Positions 30,289-41,980 of a stretch of DNA of 64,000 nucleotides are shown one piece after another. The notes below the pieces were generated by a model. The model was not told where the DNA came from and ran no database searches. It worked only from the letters and a program-made list of their open reading frames with translations. The DNA is from Nectonema munidae (lineage: Eukaryota; Nematomorpha; Nectonematoida; Nectonematidae). Location of the stretch: the NCBI GenBank assembly GCA_030549495.1, contig JAUIRK010000908.1:558001-622000 (forward strand), read 5' to 3'. Each line of letters opens with the position of its first letter. The stretch's first letter is position 1. Position numbers and translations under genes: made by a program.

Positions 30289-33200
30289 TTAGTGCGGTGG
30301 GGTATTTTAATAGAACAGTAAACTTCAAACCATAATTTATCATAAAAATACTATTCCTTAAAATTCAATACTTTCAGTACCTTTAATTATAAATCTAATA
30401 AAAAACATGCACAATTTATCGGTTGCTCTGGAGGTTTAACGCCAGGCTTGGTTCGGAACTTAACTTCAACATTGAAAAACATGCTTCACCAGTAAAACTA
30501 AGAAAGTCTCACATACTTTTTATGAGATTCCAACAACGGAAAAATCCATCTATTATATTTTATATTTTAGTGACAAAGGTTTATTGAACAAAATAATAGT
30601 GCATAGAACCTTTGGGTTGTTGTCGTACTTGAATAAAAATCTTTTCGTGAAAACACTTTGAACAATAAATTGTCGTAAATAAACATTTTATACTATTATT
30701 TTTAAAAAATAAACAAAAAAGTATAAATAAATTTATTTATGACATTAATTTTGGTGGCCGTTTTACGCCACCTATTTCTAATCTTTTTTTCTTCGAATTT
30801 CAATTTTTTGATGATACAGCATTTCTCTATTTTTCAGAGCTTATTCTAGGAATTGGAATGCAATTTTTCATTAGCACTGAGGATAATTTTTCAAAAAAGT
30901 CATATGATTAAAAAGAAGAATATAATTACTGATAAACAGGGTTTACAAATAAAAGTGGTATTCCAAAGGATAAGGACTAGAAGTGGGGATTGCGAATGAT
31001 TGTGAATATAACTTGGAGATTTAAAGTGCTTACAAAAAAAATGGGAATTGTGAGTGTATGTCCAAGATGTAAAAAAATGAGAAACGCTAGAGATCATGAA
31101 AAAATAGTGTTCACAAACAAAAAAAAAAGGTTGCTACTGATTGCGTAAAAAAATCACAACATAAATTAGAATAAAGTTGGGTTGTAGTGAAGTTTTAATC
31201 AAATATTTTATGATTTACCTCAGATATAATCATAGTGGTTTTGGATAAATTACAGCTTAAAAATTTCATATCACGGAATATAATTAAGACAAAACTACTA
31301 AGCATTTTTATGCCAAAAGTTGAGATAATAAAGTTACTAAAGTCTGAAATTTTCCAGTTAGTTTATAACTTTGTTTTCTGAACTTTTAGCATAAAAAAGT
31401 TTAGTAGTTTTCAAAGTTCAAAATTTAATCTGAAATAAGGCTAGTACATTTTTGTATTGTTTTTAAGTTATTTTACAGGTTTAGTTTGAGTTTTTAGAAT
31501 AAAAATGCTTCACTTTTTTATTACAAAAATGTCGCTATATGCAGTTTTCAGAATGTAATTCACAAATCTAATAAAAAAAAATATAGATATAATGAAGAGT
31601 AACAAAACATATGTGAAAGAAAAAGTTTTAATAGCAGACATCTTGGAGCTATTATATATCGATGGTGGTGATGAAAATAAGTAATAAAATATGAATCAAC
31701 CATACACAAAAATATCTTTTGTTTGATTGTTTACAAATAAAATTTGATATACGCATGCACTCAAAGCATCGCGTACTGCAAACTGAAAAATATATTTGAT
31801 CTACTCTTCGAATATTTGCGTCAATTTTGCTTCTTATTTCAAGTTTGTGAAACTTTTTAACTTTATTTCTCTAATCGATGAAATTAGAAATTTACTGCAA
31901 GAAAGCACTCCTATTCAAGAGAATGTCGATTCTTCAGATAGTTCTGAATCTGACGTTCAAGAAAATTCTCATCATCTTTTCGATAGTGAAGAAGTGAATT
32001 ACGATGATTGTGATGATAATGCTATTGAAAGCACTTTCCAAGCGTTTGACAATCTTGGGTGGAAAAATACCAATGCCTAAAAATTCTCGAATCAAAAAAC
32101 ATAATATTATAACTCACCTCCCTGGACTGAAAGGCAAAAGTAAGAAGAAAAATTTAACTATTTTAGAGTCGTTTGAACTTTTTTTAATGATGTAATGATA
32201 AGTTCAATTGTGAAAAACACTAATGTTTTCATAAAATCTGTGCAAATGAATTACAAAGTTCCAAGTCATTCAAAGGAAAATGATATTTTAGAAATTAACT
32301 CTTTTTGGGTGTATTATTTGTAACAGGAGGGCTTCATTCAAATAATTTAAATTTTAATGATGTTTAGAATGACATCGGTATTTGGTTTGACTTTATAAGA
32401 AACGTAATGTCTTCCCAGAGATTTTTATTTATATGTCAATGAGATTTGATGATAAAAATACTGGAACAAGTAGGCGATAAAGCAATTAGAGAGTTATTTG
32501 ATGCTTATGTAGAGAATTGTAAGTCATTATATAGTTCTTACGAGTATCTTACTATTGACGAGCCTATATTTTCTTTCAAGAGTAGATGTAGTTTTTAGAA
32601 TGTATTTTGTATCTTCAAAACCAAAGAACTATGGAATCAGAGTTTATTGTTTAGTTGATACGAGATCCTTTTACACTTTAAATTTAGAAATTTACGTAGG
32701 AAAGCAAAAAGGTGAGAGGTTTCTTAGTAATTCTATATTCAAGTAAGTTTCTTTTTACTAAAGATTTGACTTTGGTTTCATGGATCCCTAAAAGAAATAA
32801 GGTTGTAAAGCTCTTTCTAGCATGCATTACGAAGCAAGTATCGACAATACAGAAAAGCAAAAACCAGAGATTATTAATTTTTATAATGAAACAAAATATG
32901 GTGTGGATTTAGTAGATCAGCTTTCTTCTAAATATAATGCGGCGAGACTAACCAGAACATTGCCAAAGTGTATATTTTATTGGTTATGCAATAATGCGGG
33001 GATTAATGCTCATATAGTTTACAAGTTGAGTAACCCTTCTTCAAGAACATCTCGAAGAAATTTTTATTAAGTCTTGGAAAAGATCTTTTTTTGGAAAATA
33101 TGTAAAGACAAGCTATCAAAAGTATACCAAGTGGTATCAAAACATTGATTTCATCTTGTGTAGAAAAAGATCCTCAAGACCAGCCCCTAAGTCCGAGTTA

Positions 33201-33463
33201 TCATAAATTTTCAAGATGCAACTTTTGTCCATGAAAAGAAGATAGAAAAAAAAAGGTTAGAAAATTTTTTAAAAGTTTTATTTTTTAGATGGCGTTAAGA
33301 TATTTTATTTCTTTTCAAGAAATTACGTTATAAAATTTCTAAATATCTTAAATTTTAAAGACTTTCTAAGTCTTGTACTTATCCATTTTTTCATAAGTTT
33401 TTTTTGATAATTGTTTAAATAAATTTTAATACCCCATCGCGGTAAAAAATTTAACCGCACCAA
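30289..33463 (+). mobile_element. piggyBac 2, about 3.2 kb with inverted ends
   Basis: The left end after TTAA (30285-30288) is TTAGTGCGGTGGGGTATTTT. The right end, complemented, begins TTGGTGCGGT and has a second copy of the same inverted block, ACCGCGATGGGGTATTAAAA, close inside it. The right flank is CTAA instead of TTAA, one base off. Between them lies a broken piggyBac transposase. The ends were inferred from their mutual match, so the limits are likely but not certain. Confidence 0.6.
31796..33070 (+). pseudogene. piggyBac 2 transposase, broken
   Basis: An acidic N-terminal frame (NVDSSDSSESDVQENSHH.., then VNYDDCDDNAIESTF) is followed by basic residues and fragments in several frames. 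YEYLTIDEPIFSFKSRCSF (about 32538-32595) is the first catalytic aspartate region. RVYCLVDTRSFYTLNLEIYV is the second beta hairpin. The C-terminal frame KPEIINFYNETKYGVDLVDQ then LSSKYN..FYWLCNNAGINAHIVY holds the family's YNxTKxGVDxxDQ motif with the third aspartate region. More than five breaks. The Cys-rich end is not seen. Confidence 0.8.
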
Positions 33464-33469
33464 CTAAGT

Positions 33470-34430
33470 GTTTTACGGCTGTCGGTTATTTTGTAAAAAC
33501 TTTAGTCTTTCTAGCCATCTTATTTCTGTAAGATAAGCTTTAAAAAGACGAACCGTGAATGATATTTTATTCCTAAGCAGCGCTATCAAAAAATAATTCT
33601 TTAATCAGCATTTAATAAAAAAACAATTTATGAAAAGAGTCTGATTGAAATTATATTATAATTTTGTAGGTAACAAATTCCCTTGAACCTTATTGGTTTA
33701 GGAAATTTGATCAAATTTGGTAGTTGATCTATGCAAAATTTGCGCACATTTATCATCCTCAAATAAGAGAGTAAGCAAATTTTTAATAAATATTGTCTTG
33801 TAATTTTTAGGATTGCCTCTTCTAGACGATTCGTCCACCGGATTTATATCTGTGGGAATGTACCAGATATTTACTAAGAAAATAATTGTCAAATTTATTT
33901 TTTTGGACTAAGAATGAGATCAGAACTAGGCTGATTATAAAGTGACACCCATGTTTCTAATTACATTAATTGGGACCTGTGGATCCAAATTCCAAACAGA
34001 TCCTCCTTTGCGGAAATAATAAGGAGCCGATGACAATGGCAAGCACCTCAAAGTCCCCAATGACCAATGTACGAGTGATTTCAATGGCATGTACCTCATG
34101 TACATGCAATATAAATAATAAATATATGTTATTGTGCATATGATATAAAGCCATATGTACTTATGGCTGTACCGCGCCAATTATTTGTTTTTGTATTCAT
34201 AATTGCAAAAGTTGGGTGAATTTTTACATGGCGGATGCACTTCCTGGCGCAGAACCCTCCTCCTTTTTCACTCTGGACTTGGAACCAGATGTTGGAGGAG
34301 TTCCAAAAGAGAAGGGGCAATTCCAAAACTGAAAGAAGCAGGAGTAATCTCAACATGTGATAAATCAAAAATCATGAGTCCAATCTAAGGCTAGTAGAGT
34401 ATTTTCAGTTGAAAGATATCTCAAAAGAAT
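33470..34430. other. intergenic, no gene supported
   Basis: Overlapping frames on both strands at 33935-34388 are slightly less AT-rich than the surroundings (TGGCGCAG, GGACCTGTGGATCC) but give no recognised protein. This may be an unrecognised repeat. Confidence 0.35.
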
Positions 34431-34434
34431 ACGC

Positions 34435-34826
34435 ATGGGTCATTATGTTGGACCTAAAAGACCCTTTTTATGGGATAAAAATATCAAAAGCATGGAAAGA
34501 AGTCTTTTCCATAAGAGTAAACCATTTGAATATTGGCCATTAAGACTTGAACGGGAGCTAACTCAAACAATTTCACTTGCCCGTTTAAAGATTTCACGAT
34601 TTTTGTTAACTTCTTCATTATGTTTGATATGCTTATAGCATTTTCTTTATCAACTAGTAGTTTTATTTTGTATCTTTCAGAAAATTTTAGACCAACAACA
34701 GAGCCTAAAAGAGATTTGCTTTTCTATAACCAAAAATTGCATTACAAAGATTATTCAGATCATTATAATTTAAAACCCGCATTACGACAGGCCCACACTA
34801 ATTTCTCATTTGATACAACGGTATAG
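34435..34826 (+). CDS. candidate host exons of unknown function
   Basis: Two neighbouring frames look protein-like, in contrast to the AT-driven chance frames around them. The first (34435 to about 34590) reads MGHYVGPKRPFLWDKNIKSM then ERSLFHKSKPFEYWPLRLER and ELTQTISLA. The second, after a TATCTTTCAG acceptor at 34670-34679, reads NFRPTTEPKRDLLFYNQKLH then YKDYSDHYNLKPALRQAH..TNFSFDTTV and stops at 34825. Splicing from a GTTTAA donor after SLA would keep the frame (SLAQNFRPTT). I do not recognise the family. Basic and aromatic composition with many Tyr and Pro suggests a small structural or organelle protein. The upstream start exon is not defined. Confidence 0.35.
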
Positions 34827-35047
34827 TTTGATGTTATAAGAATTTCCAGAAATTCAAGAATCAGTTCTATGAACCGATGAATTAAACTGTAAAACTTTTA
34901 TTTATTTTAATTAAATCTAGATCTGATATAGATCTAGTGTGGTTCAAAATCCTTTTTTATCTTTAAATAAAGGTGAAGCAAATTTAAAAATTTCAAATAC
35001 AAAATTAGACACGCAGATATTTTGTTAAAAAATTAAAAATATACAAA

Positions 35048-35785
35048 AAATTTTGTGTCTTTTCATTTAGACGGCCACATCAAGTTAATCACAATATCGT
35101 CTGCATTTTATAGTTATGTCCTGGTTGCCAAATTCTAAGGAGAATTTTCTGCGTTTACCCACATTTTGTTGTTTATAAAAGGAAACGGAAATTAAAAAAA
35201 ATAAAAATTAATAACTTTAATGGATATTAAGAATAGTTTTATTTAAGCAAAAGAATAAAATTGCCAATATCTGAATAATTTTTTCCCTCTGAATCTAGCA
35301 CTTTGTTACTTTTGCGCCAAAGAAATTCGCACATATATGAATCGATTAGTGATCGCGCAGTACCGCATTCTTTTTTATTCCGCTATTTTGCAAAAACCCA
35401 CAACGATTCTATAGAGTTAGTGTGTTCGCCAGTTTCAGGGTCTTTGAAATATTTTGAATGGGCAACAGTTAGATGCTTGTACGCCATGCCTTTTAGTCAT
35501 GTAATGCCAGCATATGCCCGCCACTTATCGGAAATAATTATCGTTCCGGGTAAAATACACTCTTTTATAATAGGTAGAAGAGTCTTAGCGGATCTATCGG
35601 GAACAGCGTACATGAAGCATGCACCCGTTTCTCAGCATATTCCACCAAATACCCATTGCTGGGGATAAACTCTATCCCCAGCAATCGGTCTATCGGAGCA
35701 AACTATTGGTCTATAAATATCTATAAAAAGCAGACCAAATGATGGTTACTTAATGTGGCCGTCTAAACGAAAAGACCCAAAATTT
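35048..35785 (-). mobile_element. Merlin-type (ISXO2/IS1595-like) DNA transposon, 738 bp deletion derivative
   Basis: The two ends are 38-base inverted repeats matching at 35 positions. They contain TCTTTTCATTTAGACGGCCA on the left and its complement, with TCTTTTCG, on the right. Between them, on the minus strand, is a fragment of an ISXO2-like transposase. The first part of the transposase gene is absent, so this is an internally deleted copy. No clear target duplication was identified. Confidence 0.82.
35250..35665 (-). pseudogene. ISXO2-like (Merlin) transposase fragment
   Basis: Minus frame: GDRVYPQQWVFGGI, RSAKTLLPIIKECILPGTII then ISDKWRAYAGI, HLTVAHSKYFKDPETGEHTN then SIESLW, and SLIDSYMCEFLWR. 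This is the order of the ISXO2-like domain (QWVFGG; ETLLPIIKxxIxPGTxIxSDxWxAY with its aspartate; HxxVNHSxxFVDPxTGxHTNxIExxW; FLWR). Three stop codons interrupt it and the first DE-containing part is missing. The plus-strand frame over the same bases is only its shadow. Confidence 0.85.
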
Positions 35786-35789
35786 TAAT

Positions 35790-37000
35790 TATTTAACTTA
35801 TTTTATTGACAGAAACTATTAAATAAAACTAATGAAATTAATTATTAGTTTAAAACAGTTCAATTCAAATAAAAAAAAGTAAAAATATAGACTTAATTAC
35901 AAGTCAATAACTCTCATTAGTCGATATTATAAAAATTTTAAAAAACGCTTTAAAAATAGTGTTACTTAATATTATTTTACTAAAAAATGTACAAAGCAAT
36001 TCTTTTTGCTTAAAATAATAGTCTAAAATTAGCAAATCTTATCTAATAAAAGCAAAATAAGAGGTAATTTTACGCATTTGGCTAAAAAAAGAATATTGTA
36101 AATTAGGTTGATTGCGTCAACTACCCACTATTTGTGAAAGTAATCGATGGTTCTTTAAAAAAATTTTGTTTATATTTTATATATATTAATACAAATCTTT
36201 TTCATTAACTAATACTAACACAAAATTTAATATATGGAATAAAGCGCAAAAATTGGTTTTCTTGCCCTCGTCCATATTCTTTAAGCATTTTGATCTACGG
36301 AATACAGTACATAAAACTTATTTACATAAAAGGTAGAAAATGAAACACTATTGAAAGTTGAATAAAAAAATTTCTTAAATGCCTTTTTCTGTATTTTTGT
36401 TATACACCTCACATCATAAGAATTTCTCAAAGTCTACATGTAACACAGTATATTGCGTTCAAAATAAACGCTGGATGATAAAGCTAAAGTAAGTAATCTT
36501 TTCGCATTCAAAATTTCACATAATATAATTTATCATGGCAATTTGTTAGATAAACACACAGTATATAGTTGTTTTTGTTATATATAATATATTTACCGCA
36601 ATAAAGAAAACATGTTTAGAATATGCATGTCATTAAAGGCATACCTGAATTATACCAGATTAAGAATCAAATAAGGAAACATTCTTGCAATATAATCTTA
36701 ACTAAAAAACTTAAAGAATCTATGCAGCATGAAAAATAACTTAAGAGTTAAACATTATAAAAATAAAAGGCTAAAATTTAATGGTATGAAAAATAAATAA
36801 TTACAAATTAAGCAATTTTCAAACACAGAAGAAATATTAAATTGAATTAAGATATACTAAAAATATAATTACAAAAAATAAATATAAAAATAAAACAAAA
36901 TAAAAATTATAATCCTTATAAAACTATGGATTATTTAGATATAACTTATACAAAAATAAAATTTACAAAGAAATAAAAATTAGTATGTAAGGTATTGTAT
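35790..37000. other. intergenic AT-rich, no gene seen
   Basis: Extremely AT-rich sequence with no recognisable frame or repeat end. Confidence 0.45.
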
Positions 37001-37007
37001 ATATAAT

Positions 37008-39032
37008 CAGTGTTGCTCTACGTTGATCTACGTATTTATCCGTATTTTACGGATTTTTGAGGCAAAAATTGTCTACGGATATTATACGGAAGGATTTTTG
37101 ACTCGTTCGGATTTTTTTACGGATTTTTTTTCAACGGATTTTTTACGGATTTTTGCAACTAAATTTATGAATAATTTTTTTTCTTTTATCAAAAAAGAGA
37201 GCTTATAAGTAATAATACATTTTTTTACTAAACTTTTTTTAATTAAAAATTCTAGATTTTTCGTTGCCAGGCAGTAAGCTATCACTATTGTTCAAGTAAA
37301 AAAAAATCAAAAATGGCTTACTTCTCTTTGCTAGCATTTTTATTCATATTTTTTAATTTACTTTGAAAATTTTTCTAGGAATAAAATAAATTATAAACGT
37401 TGCTTAAATGGTATTCGTATACAATACAGTGTTTGGTTTTGTTTTTTCTCTAATTAGAACAGGATTTAAATCATGCGTGATTTTTTTATTTATTTAACAT
37501 TTTAATCTAAACCTTTTTTTATATGTATCATTTTAGTAAATCTAGTGATTTGACTTTGTAAAATGTTAGATTCAGAAGGTTCTGTTTTTGATACCTCTTC
37601 CCATCACGCCTACAAAAAAAACGTATTAGTAAGCAATTGCTACTCTAAAGGAATAAATATTTTTGTTTTATCATTTTGTAACTTTGTTTTTCAGATCAGT
37701 ATGAGGAATTTCAGCAGTTTGTAGAAGTACAACCTCACACTCTTCTAAAACCAGCCCAAAAAAGATGGTTGTCGCTCGAAATGTGTTCGGAAAGAATTGT
37801 TGAACAATGGCAAGCTCTTTTTTCTGGTCTCACGAAGAACAAGAATCGAATAAAAGAATTAAAAACATAATTGAGCATCTTAAAAATCCTATCAATAAAG
37901 CATGTTTCATGTTTTTGAAGCCAATTTTACCGATATTCAATCGCTTCAATGTTTTGTTCCAGATAATACCTTTTTTCTAAGCTTTAATATTGTAGTCTAA
38001 CATATTGAAATATTTTTTTAAGTCCCCAAAGCCAAATATACATACACTATGCCTGAAATGCAGATCACACTCAAGTCGTTTTTAGCCAGATTTGTGAGAC
38101 CCGAGGAAATTTCTTCAAAGCAAGATGCAGTGACCGTTTTTTTTTAAAGTTTATTTTTATAGGTTATCAAACAGGTGTTTTTTTTAAAGATAATGAGGAT
38201 GAGATTGACAGATATGAACTAAAAGAATTCATGAGGTTATTTTGTCTTTCTTCTTTCTTACACCTTTGAAAATGTTTTCAAAATAATATTTTTTCTATTA
38301 ATATAAGAAATTATTATGTTCGAGCTCAAAGCAAAGCTACTCTTTGGAGGTCCCATTTTAGGCCATCTTCGTATTTTGCATCCAAATGAAAGAACTAAAA
38401 TTACGGCTTTATCAGGCATTTTTTAACATAATTTAGTTAACATCAAATTATGAAATTTATATTTTTAATTAATGCTTTACTAGAAAGGTTTCCGCACATT
38501 GTCCCTCTGGATAGATTGGATCAATTGACAGACGAGTTTTTAGATTATCAATTTATGAAAATCCCCTCTGATTTGGAAAATTGTGAGGTTAACGCTTTTT
38601 GGGGAAAACTTTGCAAATTAGAAACCTTAGAAGGAAAAATATGATTCTCATTACTTTGTGAACTAATGATAGCATTGTTAGTTTTACCCCATTCAAATGC
38701 AGACTGTGAGCGTCTTTTTAGGTATAGCTTTGAGTAATTTTTTTTCTTTTGAATAAATAATGTTTTTCTCTTCTTTAGCATGATCAACAATATTAAAACA
38801 AATAAAAATAATCAGCTGGATGTTTCAACAATATCAGGGCTTCTGCATGTCAAAACTAACGACCCAGGTGTACTTTGTTACAACTACAATCCGCCAGAGA
38901 GGGTCGTTAAAATGTCATCTTCCGTTACTCCAATTTCTAAACGCTGTTGATTAAAAATTTGAATCTACGGATTTCTACGGATTTTTAGGACATGTTTTAC
39001 GGATTTTTGATAAATTTTGTCTGGCAACACTG
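37008..39032 (+). mobile_element. hAT-like transposon with spliceosomal introns, 2,025 bp
   Basis: Starts CAGTGTTGCTCTACG and ends GGCAACACTG. TATAAT lies directly outside both ends (37002-37007 and 39033-39038), a 6-base rather than 8-base match. Both subterminal regions are arrays of CTACGGATTTTTACGGATTT-like repeats. The coding parts read as hAT transposase once GT-AG introns are allowed; the clearest is the 57-base intron 38722-38778. Confidence 0.75.
37563..38949 (+). pseudogene. hAT transposase with introns, damaged
   Basis: Pieces in order: LDSEGSVFDTSSHHAYKK (37563-37622, followed by a GTATTAG donor); YEEFQQFVEVQPHTLLKPAQ then KRWLSLEMCSERIVEQWQAL (from 37695, after TTTTTCAG); NKACFMFLKPILPIFNRFNV then LFQ; ITLKSFLARFVRPEEI (about 38070-38120); FKDNEDEIDRYELKEFM; LLERFPHIVPLDRLDQLTDE (38477 on); ALLVLPHSNADCERLFS ending at a donor at 38722; MINNIKTNKNNQLDVSTIS from 38779. 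The last two are the hAT dimerisation domain, split by an intron inside the Ser codon of ERLFS-MINN. One phase mismatch near 37622 and one stop near 38641 suggest decay. Confidence 0.72.
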
Positions 39033-39039
39033 TATAATA

Positions 39040-39895
39040 CAAAGATATAATAGGCATACCTATATATTTTAGAGGACTGAGATTTGATGTTATTGTATAC
39101 CAATTCCCCCTTGACATTCATTCTCACTTTCCCCAAATATAAATTAATTCAGTAAATTGTTCCTAACTCTTCTTTATTAATAAAATCAACATAATCTTCT
39201 TTTATTATTTCAGTTTTTGTTTGAAAAATCGGTATTTAGTCAACTAATACTCACACAAAATTTAAATATATGGAATAAATCATATATAGAGTTGCGAGCA
39301 AAAATTGAATTCATCAGCTTTCGGAGACAACTAAGAAATCAAGCTATAGTATATAAATTATACACCACCTAGGTGATTTTGTGAGACTAGTTCATAGTTT
39401 TTTAGAAAATTGAAAGAATTTAAATATCAAATTTGGCATGTCCTTTAATAATATATACTGATAATATATGAAATTTTATAGAACTTGAGATAACAAAGTA
39501 CATAACCTTATAGGAACCTGTTTACAATTGTTAACATACAATATTAACCTAATTAAAACCTTCACTTAATCAAAAAGATATAAAAGAAAGATAACCTACT
39601 TCATACAATCTTTAAAAATTAATAAAAATGGATTTATTTAATGAAAATTAAATTGATCTTTAAAAATTGTCTGATATTCTAAATATTCCAAATAGAAGCA
39701 AGTCGATTTGAATAAACCATAACTTTCCAAATACTTGTTATGAATTGCAAAATTTTTATCATTTTTGTTTCTAAATTTAAAAAATATTGACAAATATTTA
39801 AAAGAATTTATATAGTTTTATAACTTTTCACTTTTCTTTGACAAGGTTTCATAGATAAACTAATTCTTTTTTTATCAGGTTTGCATCTGCAGAAA
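39040..39895. other. intergenic AT-rich, no gene seen
   Basis: Nothing recognisable between the intron-bearing hAT and the truncated end of piggyBac 3. Confidence 0.4.
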
Positions 39896-39899
39896 TGGC

Positions 39900-41300
39900 A
39901 TTATGTTTAAAAAAATTGTATTCATCATAGTTTACCTTCGTATGCCACTGTTGGGCACTGTTGTATCACACCCTCAGTATGTTGAGATGATAAAACATAA
40001 ACGGCTTTTAAATTTTGCTTAGCATGCTTCATTGGTATGTATATAGAAATAGATGCATATTCAGAATAAACAATTTTAAACTCGGTTTCTTGTAAACTCT
40101 AATTGCGTATGTACTTTTGTTTAAGGACGTTGGGTAAAAAACGGCGATTAGAATTTATAGTAAAACAAATAGTCAAATCCTTGCCGACCGCCCACTTTGC
40201 TAACTCGTGAGATGTAAAAAATCGGTCGAGATAAACTCCACAACCTTGCGGTAAATTACATCCCGTGATCAAACGTTTACAAATTTTTAAACTAGAAAAG
40301 TAATTTCTATCAGTCAATCCACAAATGTAAATTTCTGGCTTCATAAAATAAAAAGTGTTAGAATCGTTTAAATGGTATATTTTTATGCCATTATGACCAG
40401 GTTTACTTTTGTCATATATTTTGACTGGGCATCCTCCTCTAAACTTCACGAGTTTTCATCAATAGTGACGGCATCTAATGGGGTCCAGTATCTGTAACAG
40501 TTTTTAAAAAATGTTTCATGAATCACTCGGACAGAAGAAAATTTATCATTTTGATTTCTATGTTTAACACTATCAAAACGAATAAAAATATTTATAAAAG
40601 TATACATTCGTTTTCCATTGCTGCTCGTAAAAACGGAGCGCCATTCATAGAGAAAAGATGAAAGAGAGCTATTCTCTGGTCTTTAGCTTGTCCGATGTGA
40701 ATAAGACATCCAATATACCTTAATAGGGCACTAATTTTAAATCTTTCGAAGCAAGCTCTTAACTCTTTCCATTTTTTTTTTTAATAAAACAAATTACTGT
40801 TACTAATACTTCTATATTTACATGAAGTAATAAAAAAATTATTAAAATTAATTATAATTTCTTCTGCCTTTTTTTCGTCATTTCCAAAATATGATTGATC
40901 AAAGCAATATCAAAAAATATATTGAAGATTTTCACTACATCTTCCTAATTTTTTGCTCCATTTGTGGGACCATAAGAAGTTGCGACAATTCCAAGCTTGG
41001 ACACAACCGCTAATTTTATTTTGTGCTTCCCAGAGTTCCATCGGGAGTTAACAAGTTTTCGTCTGTTTCATCTTCTAGAGTTTCTCCTTCAAATTCTTCT
41101 GGAAAGCGTTCTCTTGAAGTCGAAACTTCGTCATATATACATAAGGCTGGATCGTGTGAGCAGAACGAATATTGAACAGCAGAGGAAGAAGTTGAATCAT
41201 TTGATGAGAACTCCATGGATTTAGCAAGAGAGAAACAAGTAAAGTGACAACAAATTGTAATAAAAGCAAAAATCTTTTGATGATGAGTAATTTGTACCAA
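39900..41300 (-). pseudogene. piggyBac 3 transposase, broken and 3'-truncated
   Basis: Minus strand, starting near 41300 with an acidic N-terminal part (STSRERFPEEFEGETLEDET). The core includes SVRVIHETFFKNCYRYWTPL then DAVTIDENS (first aspartate), FRGGCPVKIYDKSKPGHNGI then KIYHLNDSNTFYF, GCGVYLDRFFTSHELAKWAV (second aspartate) and ICFTINSNRRFLPN. It continues past a stop with EFKIVYSEYASISIYIPMKH and AVYVLSSQHT before ending near 39900. The GVDxxDQ region is not found. A frame change separates TIDENS from FRGG. Confidence 0.78.
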
Positions 41301-41325
41301 ACTTCTTAAGGCGTGTTTCTATCAC

Positions 41326-41612
41326 CAATCACAACGTCTAAATTCTTTTCTTTCGTAAATCAAGAAAGTAAACAGTTGTCGCTTTCGAAAATTGTTACAA
41401 ACCTTGAATATGATTGTATGACGTGTTTGAAAAATAGAGCTGCAAAATCTATTTCTCAGGCGAACCAAAAAAGTAAACAAATGCCGCTTTCAGAAACTAT
41501 TTTAATTATTGAATATGACTGCACAACGTGTTCTGACATCGCAACGTCAAAATCTCTGTCTCATGCAAACCAAGCAAGTGAACAAATGTTGTTTCAATTT
41601 TTTTTTATCAAC
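41326..41612 (+). repeat. 105-bp minisatellite, about 2.8 copies, open in one frame
   Basis: Anchor AAYCAARMAAGTRAACAR recurs at 41358, 41463 and 41568, exactly 105 bases (35 codons) apart. The plus frame 41313-41678 stays open through all copies, giving a repeated NQxSKQxxLSx..EYDCxTC peptide with a CxxC pair. It may be a chance in-frame satellite or the remnant of a repetitive protein. No known domain is recognised, and the frame ends in low-complexity sequence. Confidence 0.6.
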
Positions 41613-41980
41613 ATTGATTGTATTGAGCCGTATGAATATACTTTGTATATTCTCTTATTTTCCTTCACCATGATTTGACGTCATTATAAACAAGCTGTAA
41701 ATATTTTTAATTGGTGAAAAAAGCATGAGTTTTTTTTTGATTGAAATAATGCAAGAGTGTCCATTGTGTCTATCGCGATCGACAGCAAAGACATTGTGAG
41801 TAGATCGCATGGCATTGAAAAAGTAAAGTAAGCCTATCGTCCGATCTCATCATAAAATTTGTCATGAAATGTACAGTTTTTTTATAAGTTCATGCAGTAA
41901 TGAAAAGCGCCAGGTACAAGGTAACACCAACAAATATTGAACATATAAATAAATATGTTTTGTAATTTTATAGTAGGTAG

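Noticed and set aside
35303-35668. 121-codon plus-strand frame as a gene
   Set aside because: The minus strand of the same bases encodes an ISXO2-like transposase domain, so the plus frame is a shadow.
37000-37007. Full 8-bp target duplication for the intron-bearing hAT
   Set aside because: Only TATAAT (6 bases) matches next to both ends; the 8-base comparison has three mismatches.
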